64,000 bases of DNA, from NCBI GenBank assembly GCA_016124385.1, contig WGNU01000004.1, forward strand, positions 1-64,000, given 5' to 3'. Origin of the DNA: Alphaproteobacteria bacterium. Lineage in GTDB: Bacteria > Pseudomonadota > Alphaproteobacteria > Micropepsales > Micropepsaceae. The notes beneath the pieces are model-generated. The model was given only the letters and a program-made list of their open reading frames with translations. It searched no databases and was not told the origin of the DNA. Numbering within the stretch: position 1 is the stretch's first letter; the number at the start of each line of letters is the position of its first letter. The translations under genes were made by a program, and so were the position numbers. Positions 31,749 through 41,288 of this stretch are shown in pieces.

Positions 31749-33512
31749 ATGACGCGCTGGCGCAAGATCTTGGAGTTCCCGGGCTTGGGTGGGCCTGGCC
31801 GGGCCGCAGAGCCGCAACACGCGGTGCGTGTGCAAACCGAATCGCTCTTTTCCGACTATCCTGGCGGCGTCTTCATTTTGAACGAGGATGGCCGGCTCGT
31901 CGTCGCCAATAGCGCCGCCGCGCCGATTGTTGCCCTTCTCGATGCTGAGAACCTCGACACCGAGGCGGCTGAGAAGCTGCGCCACGCGATCGGGCGGGCC
32001 TCGCGCGGCGATGTCTATTTCGGCCGCATCGTGTGCCAGCGCCAGGATGACCCGCACGGCGGCAGCCGCACCTTCGACCTGACGCTCATGCCGGGCGGCC
32101 CGGTGATCCTCGGCCTCTTCCAGGAAGCGACCCTCGAGCGCAACCTGATGACGGCCCTGAAGGCCTCGCGCGAACTCTTCCGCGATCTCGTCTCGTGCTC
32201 TTCGGATTTCGCCTGGGAAACCGACATCGCGGGCGCCTTCACCTATGTCAGCCGCTCGGGCGCCGCCAGTTACACCGCGCAGGATCTGATTGGCCGGCAG
32301 GCCGCCAACCTCATGTATTTGAGCGACGACGAGGAGGCCATGCCGACCGCGTGCCCATTTCTGGCGCGCGACATCGTGACGGAAGCCGAAGCCTGGCTCA
32401 CGGGCGCCGACGGCGCGCAGCTTTGCTTCCTGGTGTCGGCCATGCCGATTTTTGACGAGGCCGGCCATTGGCGCGGCGCGCGCGGCACGGCGCGCGACGT
32501 CACCGAAATTCGCGCCCGCGAGCGCGAGCTGGCCCAGGCCCGCTCCCTCGAAGCGTTGTCGCACGCCATCATTACGTCCGTCCTGAGCGAGCGCGATCCC
32601 TCGCGCATGCTGCTCGCCGCGACCGATGCGTTGCGCAAGGCCGTTGGCGCGTCGAGTTGCTGGTTCCTTGAGCGCGAGCTGGGGCGGGGCGATTCGACGC
32701 CGCGCTGGCGCATCGCCGCGGTCTCGGGCGCGGACGAGGAGGCGCTGGATCTGCCGCCCTTCCTGCTGCGCGCGGCCGAGGACGCGGCAGAGGATCTGGA
32801 GGAGCCGCGTCGCCTCATCAATGAAGCGGGGCACGGCGTCGTCCTGGGGATCGGCCGTCAGGGCGCGGCCCTCGGTGTCGTCGCGCTCCTGTGCGACAGC
32901 CCGGCCGCGCCTGACCGCGACGCCGTGTCGCTGATCCGCGCGATCGCAGGCCATTTGAGCGTCGCCTTTTCGCAGGCGCTCCTTGTGCGGGAGCTGCAGG
33001 AAAGCTCCCACAGCGATCCGCTCTCGGGCCTCCTCAACCGGCGCGGCTTCCTCAACCAGGCGCATCGCCGGCTCGAGCAGCATCGCCGCATGGGGCGCCA
33101 AGCGAGCCTCTTTTATCTCGATCTCGATGACTTCAAGGGGATCAATGATCGCTACGGCCACGCGAAGGGCGACGCGACGATCCACATGGTTGGCGAAGTG
33201 CTGTCCGCGATGACGCGCGCGGGCGATCTCGTGGTGCGCTTCGGCGGCGATGAATTCGGTGTCTTCTTCGAGGAAGCCGACATCGGCCATTTGACCCGCA
33301 AAGCCGAGCAGATCTCGAACGCGATCCGCGACGGCGCGCGCGCGCTTGGCATTGAGGGCGGCACGGGCGTTTCGATCGGCGCGGCGACCTTCGCGCGCGG
33401 CAGCACCGAATCGCTTGAGGATCTCATCGCCAAGGCCGACCGCGCGCTCTATGCGGCCAAGGCGGCCGGCAAGAAATGCTATCGCATCGCCGAGGAACCG
33501 GAGGCGGCCTGA
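31749..33512 (+). CDS. PAS and GGDEF domain diguanylate cyclase
   Basis: PAS-like N-terminus; DPLSGLLNRRGF...VVRFGGDEFGVFF. Confidence 0.93.
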   Translation: MTRWRKILEFPGLGGPGRAAEPQHAVRVQTESLFSDYPGGVFILNEDGRLVVANSAAAPIVALLDAENLDTEAAEKLRHAIGRASRGDVYFGRIVCQRQDDPHGGSRTFDLTLMPGGPVILGLFQEATLERNLMTALKASRELFRDLVSCSSDFAWETDIAGAFTYVSRSGAASYTAQDLIGRQAANLMYLSDDEEAMPTACPFLARDIVTEAEAWLTGADGAQLCFLVSAMPIFDEAGHWRGARGTARDVTEIRARERELAQARSLEALSHAIITSVLSERDPSRMLLAATDALRKAVGASSCWFLERELGRGDSTPRWRIAAVSGADEEALDLPPFLLRAAEDAAEDLEEPRRLINEAGHGVVLGIGRQGAALGVVALLCDSPAAPDRDAVSLIRAIAGHLSVAFSQALLVRELQESSHSDPLSGLLNRRGFLNQAHRRLEQHRRMGRQASLFYLDLDDFKGINDRYGHAKGDATIHMVGEVLSAMTRAGDLVVRFGGDEFGVFFEEADIGHLTRKAEQISNAIRDGARALGIEGGTGVSIGAATFARGSTESLEDLIAKADRALYAAKAAGKKCYRIAEEPEAA

Positions 33513-34786
33513 TGCTTAAGAATCTCCTCGCAAGAGTCTTTCATCGCAAGGTTCTCCCCAGCGAGATCGACTACGTCCAGGCGCGCGACGCGCTGGAAAC
33601 GCAAGCGCTCGCTGTTCGCCGCGAACTCGCCGCGCGCGACGATGTCGAACCCGAGATCCTCTATTATCTCGCGCAGGATGAGTCCGCCGATGTCCGCCGC
33701 GGGGTCGCGGCCAACGCGAAGACGCCGCAGCAGGCGAACAAGATCCTCGCGGACGATGAGAACGATGACGTCCGCTGCGAACTCGCAACGAAGATCGCGC
33801 GGCTTGTGCCAACGCTCGATTCGGGAACCGCCGACCGCGTCCTCGACCTCGCGATCGAGGTGCTCGAGAAGCTGGCCGCCGACAAGCTGCCGCGCGTGCG
33901 CCAGATCATCGCCGAAGAAATCAAGCACGCGGCCAATGTACCGCCGACCCTGGTGCGCCGCCTCGCGCGCGACGTGGAGGCGATCGTCGCAGCCCCGGTT
34001 CTGGAGTACTCCCCGCTCCTGTCGGATGAGGATTTGATCGAGATCATCGCCTCCGGCACCGTGACGGGCGCCCTTCAGGCGGTCTCGCGCCGGCGCAACC
34101 TGGCGGGTGATGTCGCGAACGCGGTGGTTGCCACGCTGGACATCCCCGCTGTCGCCGCGCTTCTCACCAACCCGACCGCCCAGATCCGCGAGGATACGCT
34201 CGACCGCATCATCGAGAACGCCGAAGGGATCGAGGAGTGGCATCAGCCGCTCGTGCTACGGCCCGATCTCTCGATGCGCGCCGTACGCCGCATCGCGGGC
34301 TTCGTGGCCTATGCGCTGCTTGAGAAATTGCAGGAGCGCACAAACCTCGACGAGCAGACCGCCACGGCGATCAAGAAGCGCGTGCGCGAGCGCATCGCGG
34401 TCGAGGATCTGAGCGAGGATCAAACGAAGGCGGTCGAGCGCGCCCGGCAGCGCGTCGCCGAGGCGCAGCGGCGCAACGCGCTCAACGATAGCTTCGTCAT
34501 CGATGCGCTGGAGGCGGGCGATCGCGCCGTGGTTTTGGAAGCCCTCGCTGCGCTGGCGGACGTTCCACCCTTCGCGGTCGACCGCATCATCGCCGCGCGC
34601 AGCGGCAAGGCGCTCACCTCGCTCGTCTGGAAGGCGGGGCTTACGATGCGCACGAGCCTCAAGCTGCAGGCGGGATTTGCCAAGATCCCGGTCTCAGAGA
34701 TGGTGCTCGCGCGGAACGGCGTCGACTTCCCGCTCGAGCCGTCCGAGATGTCCTGGCACCTGAATTATTTCGGCGTCGCCGCCTAG
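33512..34786 (+). CDS. DUF2336-like HEAT-rich protein
   Basis: HEAT-like repeats (VEPEILYYLAQDESADVRRGVAANAKTPQQANKILADDENDDVRCELATKIARL); directly after GGDEF gene; start 33512. Confidence 0.8.
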   Translation: MLKNLLARVFHRKVLPSEIDYVQARDALETQALAVRRELAARDDVEPEILYYLAQDESADVRRGVAANAKTPQQANKILADDENDDVRCELATKIARLVPTLDSGTADRVLDLAIEVLEKLAADKLPRVRQIIAEEIKHAANVPPTLVRRLARDVEAIVAAPVLEYSPLLSDEDLIEIIASGTVTGALQAVSRRRNLAGDVANAVVATLDIPAVAALLTNPTAQIREDTLDRIIENAEGIEEWHQPLVLRPDLSMRAVRRIAGFVAYALLEKLQERTNLDEQTATAIKKRVRERIAVEDLSEDQTKAVERARQRVAEAQRRNALNDSFVIDALEAGDRAVVLEALAALADVPPFAVDRIIAARSGKALTSLVWKAGLTMRTSLKLQAGFAKIPVSEMVLARNGVDFPLEPSEMSWHLNYFGVAA

Positions 34787-34799
34787 GCACGCAGCGGCA

Positions 34800-35741
34800 C
34801 TAGCCAGCGCGGATCAGCGTGCCGGCGCCATGCTGCGTAAAGAGTTCGATGAGGAGCGCGTGCGGCACGCGTCCATCGAGGATGACGACACCTTCGACGC
34901 CCGATTCCGCCGCCGCGATGCAGGTCTCGACCTTGGGGATCATGCCGCCCGAGATCGTGCCGTCGGCGATAAGGCGCCGGCATTCCGAAACCGTCAGATC
35001 ACTGATGACCTGTCCGTCCTTGTCGAGCACGCCCGGAACGTCGGTGAGGAGGAACAGCCGCGTCGCGCCCATCGCGCCCGCGACGGCGCCCGCGACCGTG
35101 TCGGCGTTGATATTGTAGGTCGCGCCCTCCGGCCCCACGCCGATCGGCGCGATGATCGGGATGAGATCCGAGCCGATGATCGTGTCGAGCACTTCGGGAT
35201 TGACCGCCGCCGGCTCGCCGACGAAACCGAGATCGACCGCCTCGTCCTCGCCGGTCTCCGGGTTGCGCCGGCGCTTTTCGAGCTTGCGCGCGACGATGAG
35301 ATTGCCGTCCTTGCCCGAAAGGCCGACCGCGCGCCCGCCTTCGCCGTTGATGGCGGTGACGAGCTGTTTGTTGATCGAGCCCGTCAGTACCATCTCGACG
35401 ATCTCCATCGCCGCCTTGTCGGTGACGCGCAGGCCATCGATGAAGCTCGACTTGATCGACAGGCGCTCAAGCATGTGGCCGATCTGCGGGCCGCCGCCAT
35501 GCACGACGATGGGCTCGATTCCCGTTTGCTTCATGAGCACGACGTCTTGCGCGAAATGGTCGGTCGCTTCTTCACCGGCCATCGCGTGGCCGCCATATTT
35601 CACGACGATGATCTTGCCGTCATAGCGCAGGATGAAGGGCAGCGCCTCGACGATGGTCTGCGCGGCGCTGCGCCACTTCGCCACCTGGCGGAGCGAAAAG
35701 CTGCGTTCGTCGCTTCTGGGCGTGTCTTCGGGCCCGGCCAT
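34800..35741 (-). CDS. argB: Acetylglutamate kinase
   Basis: [37 protein letters not shown]; start ATG 35741. Confidence 0.95.
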   Translation of the reverse strand: MAGPEDTPRSDERSFSLRQVAKWRSAAQTIVEALPFILRYDGKIIVVKYGGHAMAGEEATDHFAQDVVLMKQTGIEPIVVHGGGPQIGHMLERLSIKSSFIDGLRVTDKAAMEIVEMVLTGSINKQLVTAINGEGGRAVGLSGKDGNLIVARKLEKRRRNPETGEDEAVDLGFVGEPAAVNPEVLDTIIGSDLIPIIAPIGVGPEGATYNINADTVAGAVAGAMGATRLFLLTDVPGVLDKDGQVISDLTVSECRRLIADGTISGGMIPKVETCIAAAESGVEGVVILDGRVPHALLIELFTQHGAGTLIRAG

Positions 35742-35838
35742 GGTCGGCGCTCCTTCCGCGCGAGGGCAAACCGCGGGCTTATAGCGAAAGCGGGCCGCTC
35801 GCACTAGAGTTTCTGGCAGGCGGCGCGAGCGAGGAACC

Positions 35839-36246
35839 ATGACGGAGCGAACGGCGACATGTGGCTGCGGCGCGGTAACCGCGCGCGCGACGGGCGATCC
35901 GGTGGTCGTCGCGTGCCATTGTGCGGATTGTCAGCGCCGCACGGGCTCGGTTTTCGGTGTCGGCGCCTATTATCCAAAGGAGGCGGTCGCCATCACGGGA
36001 TCGACGAACCGCTTCACGCGGCCGACGGCCTCGGGCGGCGAGTTCCGGCAGAATTTCTGCCCGCGCTGCGGCACCACCCTGTTCTGGAACGCCGACAACA
36101 ACCCCGATCTGATCGGCATCGCGGTCGGTGCCTTCGTCGATCCGCAATTCCCGGCCCCCGTGCGCTCCGTCTGGGAGCAAACGATCCATCATTGGGTGAC
36201 GGTCGGTCCGGCCGGCCTCCACAAATTGCGCGGCCGCGAAAGCTAG
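35839..36246 (+). CDS. GFA (glutathione-dependent formaldehyde-activating-like) family protein
   Basis: CGCGAV...[21 protein letters not shown]...[11 protein letters not shown]. Confidence 0.92.
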   Translation: MTERTATCGCGAVTARATGDPVVVACHCADCQRRTGSVFGVGAYYPKEAVAITGSTNRFTRPTASGGEFRQNFCPRCGTTLFWNADNNPDLIGIAVGAFVDPQFPAPVRSVWEQTIHHWVTVGPAGLHKLRGRES

Positions 36247-36899
36247 TCGGCGAGGCTTTCCAGTTCCGCGCGCAGCGCCGCGATGCCGTCGCCGCGCGAG
36301 GACGACGTGACATGTAGAACGGGGTGCGCTGCGCCGTGCTTTTTCGTCTCGGCCGATACCGCGGCGATTGTCCGCGCGAGGTCGCCCGCCTTGGGCGCGT
36401 CGGCTTTCGTCAAGACGATCTGATAGGAAACGGCCGCCTGGTCCAGCACCGCCATCACGTCGCGGTCGAGATCTTTCAGCCCGTGCCGGCTGTCGATCAG
36501 CAGCAGCACACGGCGAAGGCTCGGCCGCCCGCGCAAATAGTCGATGATGAGCGTGTTCCACACTTTCGACTGCGATTTTGCGACGCGCGCATAGCCGTAA
36601 CCCGGCAGGTCGACGACATGGAGCCGTCCGCCCAGCGCGAAGAAATTGATCTCGCGCGTGCGCCCGGGCGTGTGCGACACGCGCGCGAGGCTGCGCCGAT
36701 GGGTGAGCGCGTTGAGAAGGCTCGACTTGCCGACATTCGAGCGGCCCGCGAAGGCGATCTCGGGCAGCGTGTTGGGCGGCAATCCATCCGCGCGCGCGGC
36801 CGCGAAGAAGAACGCGCAGTCCTGCGCGAAGAGAACGCGCCCGCGCTCGATCGCCTCCTCGCTGAAATCGGGACTAGTGGCCGGAGGGTCCTGCGTCAC
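36243..36899 (-). CDS. engB: YihA/EngB family ribosome biogenesis GTPase
   Basis: EIAFAGRSNVGKSSLLNALTHRRSLARVSHTPGRTREINFF; DLPGYGYARV; LTKAD. Confidence 0.95.
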   Translation of the reverse strand: MTQDPPATSPDFSEEAIERGRVLFAQDCAFFFAAARADGLPPNTLPEIAFAGRSNVGKSSLLNALTHRRSLARVSHTPGRTREINFFALGGRLHVVDLPGYGYARVAKSQSKVWNTLIIDYLRGRPSLRRVLLLIDSRHGLKDLDRDVMAVLDQAAVSYQIVLTKADAPKAGDLARTIAAVSAETKKHGAAHPVLHVTSSSRGDGIAALRAELESLAD

Positions 36900-38691
36900 C
36901 GGCCCGTCCGTTTCGCACGCGATCGATGAGCCCCTTCAGCCAGCCCGGCATGCCGAACCGGTTGAGCCCTTCGATCGGCACGCCCATGCGCCGCATGATC
37001 ACGGCCTGCTGCAAAATCGACAGCAAATTGTTCCACGTCCAATAGATGACGAGCCCGGCCGGGAACGTCGCCAGCATGAACGTGAAGATCCACGGCATCA
37101 GCGAGAAGATGCGCTGCTGGATCGGGTCCGTCGGCGGCGGGTTCAATTGCATCTGGACCCACATCGACACACCCATGATGAGTGGCCAGATGCCGATATG
37201 GAGCGGCAGGCCCAAATAGTACTCGGGCACCGTGAACGGCAGGAGCCCGAAGAGATTGAAGATCGACGTGGGGTCGGGCGCCGAGAGGTCCTGGATCCAG
37301 CCGAAGAATGGCGCGTGCCGCATTTCGATGGTGACGAACAACACCTTGTAGAGCGAGAAGAACACCGGAATCTGGATGAGCACCGGCAGACAGCCCATTA
37401 CCGGGTTCACCTTCTCGCGCCGATAGAGCTCCATCAGCTGCTTTTGCTGCTCCATCGGATCATCTTTGTACTGATCGCGCAGCCGCATCATCTCCGGCTG
37501 CACTTTCTTCATCTTGCTCATCGCCTCATAGGAGCGGTTGGCGAGCGGGAAGAAGACCAGCTTGATGAGAACGGTGAGGAGCAGGATCGCCACGCCGAAA
37601 TTCCCGACGAGGTGGTAGAGCCAGTCGAGCACGATAAAAATCGGCTTCGTGATGATGAAGAACCAGCCCCAGTCTACGGCAAGGTCGAACCGGTCGAGCT
37701 TGGGTCCTTCCTCGGCATAGCGATCGACGATCGAGACGACCTTGGCGCCGGCGAAAAGATGATGTGTCGCGCTCGCGCTGGCGCCGGGTGCGATGGTCAT
37801 CGGCGAGGCATGGATGAAATCGGTCTGGAAGATCTCGCGCGGCCCCTCGGCGCGGTCGGTGAAGCTCGCGCGGATGGTGGTGTCCTGCTGCGGCGCGACG
37901 GCGGCCATCCAGTATTTGTCGGTGATGCCGATCCACCCGCCGGTGGAATCCGTCCTGATCGTGCCTGCGTCGCGCACCTCGGAATAGTCGACTTCCTGCA
38001 GCGTCTCGTTGAAAACGCCGATGAGCCCTTCGTGGAGCACCCAATAGGTCATGTGCTGCGGCTGGCCGTGCCGCGAGATAAGCGCGTAGGGATAGAGATC
38101 GACGGGCGCCTCGCCCGTGTTCTCAACCGTCTCGACCACCGTGAAGAGATAGTTCTGATCGAGCGAAATCTCGCGGCGGAAGAAAAGTCCCTGCCCATTG
38201 TCCCAGGTGAGCACGACGGGCGAGCTGGGCGAGAGCTTCGCCCCATTCGAGTGCCACTCGGTTGTCTCGTTCGGCAGCGCCATCGTCGCGTTGGCGGCCG
38301 GCGCGAAGCCGAACTCGGCGTAATAGGGCGTCGCCGTGCCCGTCGGCGCGAAGAGCACGATCTCCGGGCTCTTGGGATCGTTGGTCTCGCGATAACCGTG
38401 GAGCTGCAGATCATCGATCCGCGAGCCGCGCAGGCGGATCGAGCCGCCGAGCTTCTGGCTCGTGATCGGGATCCGTTGACCGGACGTGGCGACGGCCTCT
38501 TCGCGTGGCAGCGCGATCTGCGGCGCGGCGACGCTAGGGGCCGTTGGGGCCGCGCTCTCGGACTGAGCGGCGGCCTGCCGGCGCTCCATCTCGGCCTGCG
38601 TCTGCGGGCCGATCACCAGGAACTGCCACGCCACGATGACGAGCACCGACAGAGCGATGGCGAGAACGAGATTACGCGTATCGGAGCTCAT
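36874..38691 (-). CDS. yidC: Membrane protein insertase YidC
   Basis: N-terminal TM; periplasmic domain; NFGVAILLLTVLIKLVFFPLANRSYEAMSKMKKVQPEM. Confidence 0.97.
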   Translation of the reverse strand: MSSDTRNLVLAIALSVLVIVAWQFLVIGPQTQAEMERRQAAAQSESAAPTAPSVAAPQIALPREEAVATSGQRIPITSQKLGGSIRLRGSRIDDLQLHGYRETNDPKSPEIVLFAPTGTATPYYAEFGFAPAANATMALPNETTEWHSNGAKLSPSSPVVLTWDNGQGLFFRREISLDQNYLFTVVETVENTGEAPVDLYPYALISRHGQPQHMTYWVLHEGLIGVFNETLQEVDYSEVRDAGTIRTDSTGGWIGITDKYWMAAVAPQQDTTIRASFTDRAEGPREIFQTDFIHASPMTIAPGASASATHHLFAGAKVVSIVDRYAEEGPKLDRFDLAVDWGWFFIITKPIFIVLDWLYHLVGNFGVAILLLTVLIKLVFFPLANRSYEAMSKMKKVQPEMMRLRDQYKDDPMEQQKQLMELYRREKVNPVMGCLPVLIQIPVFFSLYKVLFVTIEMRHAPFFGWIQDLSAPDPTSIFNLFGLLPFTVPEYYLGLPLHIGIWPLIMGVSMWVQMQLNPPPTDPIQQRIFSLMPWIFTFMLATFPAGLVIYWTWNNLLSILQQAVIMRRMGVPIEGLNRFGMPGWLKGLIDRVRNGRAGDAGPSGH

Positions 38692-38966
38692 GCGGAGGGG
38701 CGCGCTTTCTCTGCTGGCGGAACGGGATCAAAGCCCTCGCCCGACCCGAGCAGCCGGACCGGGTGGCAGCGCGACAGGCGGCGAACGGCGAGCCACGTGC
38801 CCTTGAGGGGTCCGTGCACGCGCAGCGCCTCAAGGGCATAGGCGGAACAGGTCGGCTGGAACCGGCACGACGGCGCCATCATTGGCGAAAGGGTCAGCCG
38901 ATAGAGATGGATCGGCACGGATAGCGCCGCGACTGAGAGGTGACGAAAGGCTTCGCTCAGAGTCAT
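38688..38966 (-). CDS. yidD: Membrane protein insertion efficiency factor YidD
   Basis: IHLYRLTLSPMMAPSCRFQPTCSAYALEALRVHGPLKGTWLAVRRLSRCHP. Confidence 0.95.
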   Translation of the reverse strand: MTLSEAFRHLSVAALSVPIHLYRLTLSPMMAPSCRFQPTCSAYALEALRVHGPLKGTWLAVRRLSRCHPVRLLGSGEGFDPVPPAEKARPSA

Positions 38967-39427
38967 TGATCCGCGCCTTTCCGGGACTTGCGGCTGGGCG
39001 CGGCTTTGTCGCCCTGCTGGTTGACGCGCCGGAGCGCGGCGGCGAGATCCGCCATGAGGACGGCCATGGGCCGGGTGAGGGCGCCGCGGCGGCCGACGAG
39101 AACATAGTCGGTGCCGTGCTGCGCATAAAGGGGAAGGACTTGCCGTGCCGCTTCCTTGAGGCGCCGCCGGGCGCGGTTTCGTGTCACGGCGTTACCGATT
39201 TTCTTGGTGACCGTGAAGCCGACGCGCGCGCGAGTGGGCGTGGGCCCCTGGCGGACGGCTTGGAGAATGAAGGCGTCGGTTGCCACGCGGCCCCCTTGCG
39301 CGGCCTTCAGGAAATCACGGCGGACCTTGATGCGCGCGATCGGCGCGGCGGCGGGTGCGGCCGTGATCTCAGGCAGACAGCTTTTTCCGCCCGTTGGCCC
39401 GGCGATTGGCGAGGATTTTCCGGCCAT
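38963..39427 (-). CDS. rnpA: Ribonuclease P protein component (start inside rpmH)
   Basis: [16 protein letters not shown]...[30 protein letters not shown]; only in-frame ATG is 39427. Confidence 0.93.
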   Translation of the reverse strand: MAGKSSPIAGPTGGKSCLPEITAAPAAAPIARIKVRRDFLKAAQGGRVATDAFILQAVRQGPTPTRARVGFTVTKKIGNAVTRNRARRRLKEAARQVLPLYAQHGTDYVLVGRRGALTRPMAVLMADLAAALRRVNQQGDKAAPSRKSRKGADQ

Positions 39428-39503
39428 TCTTCGTCGCGCTCCGCAGGCGGAACCCGTGGCGGCGCTTCCGGACCAGTTTGCTTGGTTGATAGGTGCGCTT
39501 CAT
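39369..39503 (-). CDS. rpmH: 50S ribosomal protein L34
   Basis: [44 protein letters not shown]; 44 aa, absent from the ORF track. Confidence 0.97.
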   Translation of the reverse strand: MKRTYQPSKLVRKRRHGFRLRSATKNGRKILANRRANGRKKLSA

Positions 39504-39539
39504 GGCGCCTCAAGACCCCGGCGTTTTCGTGAGGGCGGG

Positions 39540-39568
39540 TTAATACCCATGGGGGCTCCCCAAGTCAA
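39540..39568 (-). promoter_or_regulatory. Sigma70-type promoter for rpmH-rnpA-yidD-yidC-engB
   Basis: Minus strand TTGACT-N17-TATTAA, 36 bp upstream of the rpmH ATG. Confidence 0.75.
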
Positions 39569-39697
39569 CAAAGGCCTGGAAACAGACCAATTTCGCTCTC
39601 ACGCGAGCGTCATTGGCGGGTGAGGGCGCCGCCTGACTATATGAATGCGCGGCGTCACCGATCGCCACGGCGCCAACGGCCAAGAGCCGCGAGGATC

Positions 39698-40528
39698 ATG
39701 TTCGCGAGACTGATGGGAGCAATGATGGTCATGGCCGCGATCGCGGGCGCACCGGCCCGGGCCGAGGGAACCCTCGCCGCCTATTTCGGGGAGGCCTCCG
39801 GCGGGGCGGACGATGTCAACCACGCTGCGTTCGATGCGATTCTCAAAACCTATGTACGAAAGGGCGCGGACGGCATCAACCGCGTCGACTACACGGCCCT
39901 GAAGGCGGGCGAGGACCGCGCGGCCTTGAGCGCCTATCTGCGAGACCTTGAGGCCGTCCACGTACGGGACTTGCCCCGGCCCGCGCAGTTCGCTTTTTGG
40001 ATCAACCTCTATAACGCCCTCACGCTCGACGTAGTGGTCCAGCGCTACCCGGTAAGGTCGATCCGCGACATCGCTATTTCGCCCGGACTCTTTTCCATCG
40101 GCCCCTGGGGCAAGAAACTGGTGACGGTCGAAGGCAAGAGCCTTTCCCTCGACAATATCGAGCACGACATTCTGCGCGCGATCTGGCGCGACCCGCGCAT
40201 TCACTACGCGGTCAATTGCGCCTCGCTCGGCTGCCCGAACCTTCAGGATCGCGCCTTCACCGCGCAGAACGTCGAGCGGCTGCTCGACGAGGCCGCCCGC
40301 GCCTACGTCAACCATCCGCGCGGCGTGCGGATCGAGGGCGGGCGCCTTATCGCCTCCAGCCTCTATGATTGGTACGCGAAGGATTTCCGGGCCGAAGAGG
40401 GCGGGCTTCTCGGCCATCTCGGCCGTTATGCGATGCCTGCGCTGGCCGCCGAGCTGAAGACCTTCGGCCGCGTCTCGCGCTACACATACGATTGGGCGCT
40501 GAACGACATTGAGCGCGAAGGCCGGTAA
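39698..40528 (+). CDS. DUF547-like secreted protein
   Basis: Signal peptide MFARLMGAMMVMAAIAGAPARA; FWINLYNALTLDVVVQRYPVRSIRDI; AVNCASLGCPNLQ. Confidence 0.88.
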   Translation: MFARLMGAMMVMAAIAGAPARAEGTLAAYFGEASGGADDVNHAAFDAILKTYVRKGADGINRVDYTALKAGEDRAALSAYLRDLEAVHVRDLPRPAQFAFWINLYNALTLDVVVQRYPVRSIRDIAISPGLFSIGPWGKKLVTVEGKSLSLDNIEHDILRAIWRDPRIHYAVNCASLGCPNLQDRAFTAQNVERLLDEAARAYVNHPRGVRIEGGRLIASSLYDWYAKDFRAEEGGLLGHLGRYAMPALAAELKTFGRVSRYTYDWALNDIEREGR

Positions 40529-40543
40529 GGGACGGGGCGGGAC

Positions 40544-41275
40544 ATGGAACGACCGATCGAGGAAGCGGCAAAGCCGGGGTTTCGCTTTATGCGCCTGGCG
40601 CCGCTCGCCGTGATCCTCTTCGCTGCGGTCGCCTTTTTTGGCCTCGGCCTCAATCGCTACGTGACGCTCGACACGCTGCGCGACAACCGCGAGGCGCTGC
40701 AGGCCTATGTCGCGGCGAACCCGGTCGTCGCGCCCGCCGCCTTCATCGCCGTCTACGCGCTCTCGACGGCGCTCTCCTTGCCCCTCGGCGCGCTTCTCAC
40801 GCTGACCGGCGGCTTTCTTTTCGGCACGCTCTTGGGCACCGGCCTTGTTGTCGCCGGCGCAACGTTGGGCGCGACGATCCTCTTCATCGCCGTCAAGGCG
40901 GGCCTCGCCGATGCGCTCCGCGCCAGCGCCGGCGAGGCGCTCGCCCGCATGGAGAAGGGGTTCGCGGCGAATGCCTTCTCCTATCTTCTGTTCTTACGGC
41001 TCGTGCCGGTCTTTCCCTTCTTCATCGTCAATGTCGTGCCGGCGTTCCTGGGCGTTTCCCTCGCGACGTTCGTCGTTGCGACATTTGTTGGCATCATTCC
41101 CGGCTCGTTCGTCTATGCGAGCGTCGGCAACGGCCTCGGTGCGCTCTTCGACAAGGGCCTCGAGCCCGATCTCGGCATCATCTTCAATTGGGATATCTTG
41201 ATTCCGATCCTGGGCTTGGCCGTGCTTGCGCTCATCCCGGTTGCGGTGAGGGCCTGGAGCGGCCGCAAGACATGA
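40544..41275 (+). CDS. TVP38/TMEM64 family membrane protein
   Basis: LSLPLGALLTLTGGFLFGTLLGTGLVVAGATLGATILF; FSYLLFLRLVPVFPFFIVNVVPAFLGVSLATFV. Confidence 0.92.
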   Translation: MERPIEEAAKPGFRFMRLAPLAVILFAAVAFFGLGLNRYVTLDTLRDNREALQAYVAANPVVAPAAFIAVYALSTALSLPLGALLTLTGGFLFGTLLGTGLVVAGATLGATILFIAVKAGLADALRASAGEALARMEKGFAANAFSYLLFLRLVPVFPFFIVNVVPAFLGVSLATFVVATFVGIIPGSFVYASVGNGLGALFDKGLEPDLGIIFNWDILIPILGLAVLALIPVAVRAWSGRKT

Positions 41276-41288
41276 CGGCGGGGGAGCT

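Noticed and set aside
36646-38841. 731-aa plus-strand ORF opposite yidC/engB
   Set aside because: GC-rich antisense shadow ORF; YidC and EngB on the minus strand are unambiguous, and the Arg/His/Asp-rich translation has no recognisable domain.
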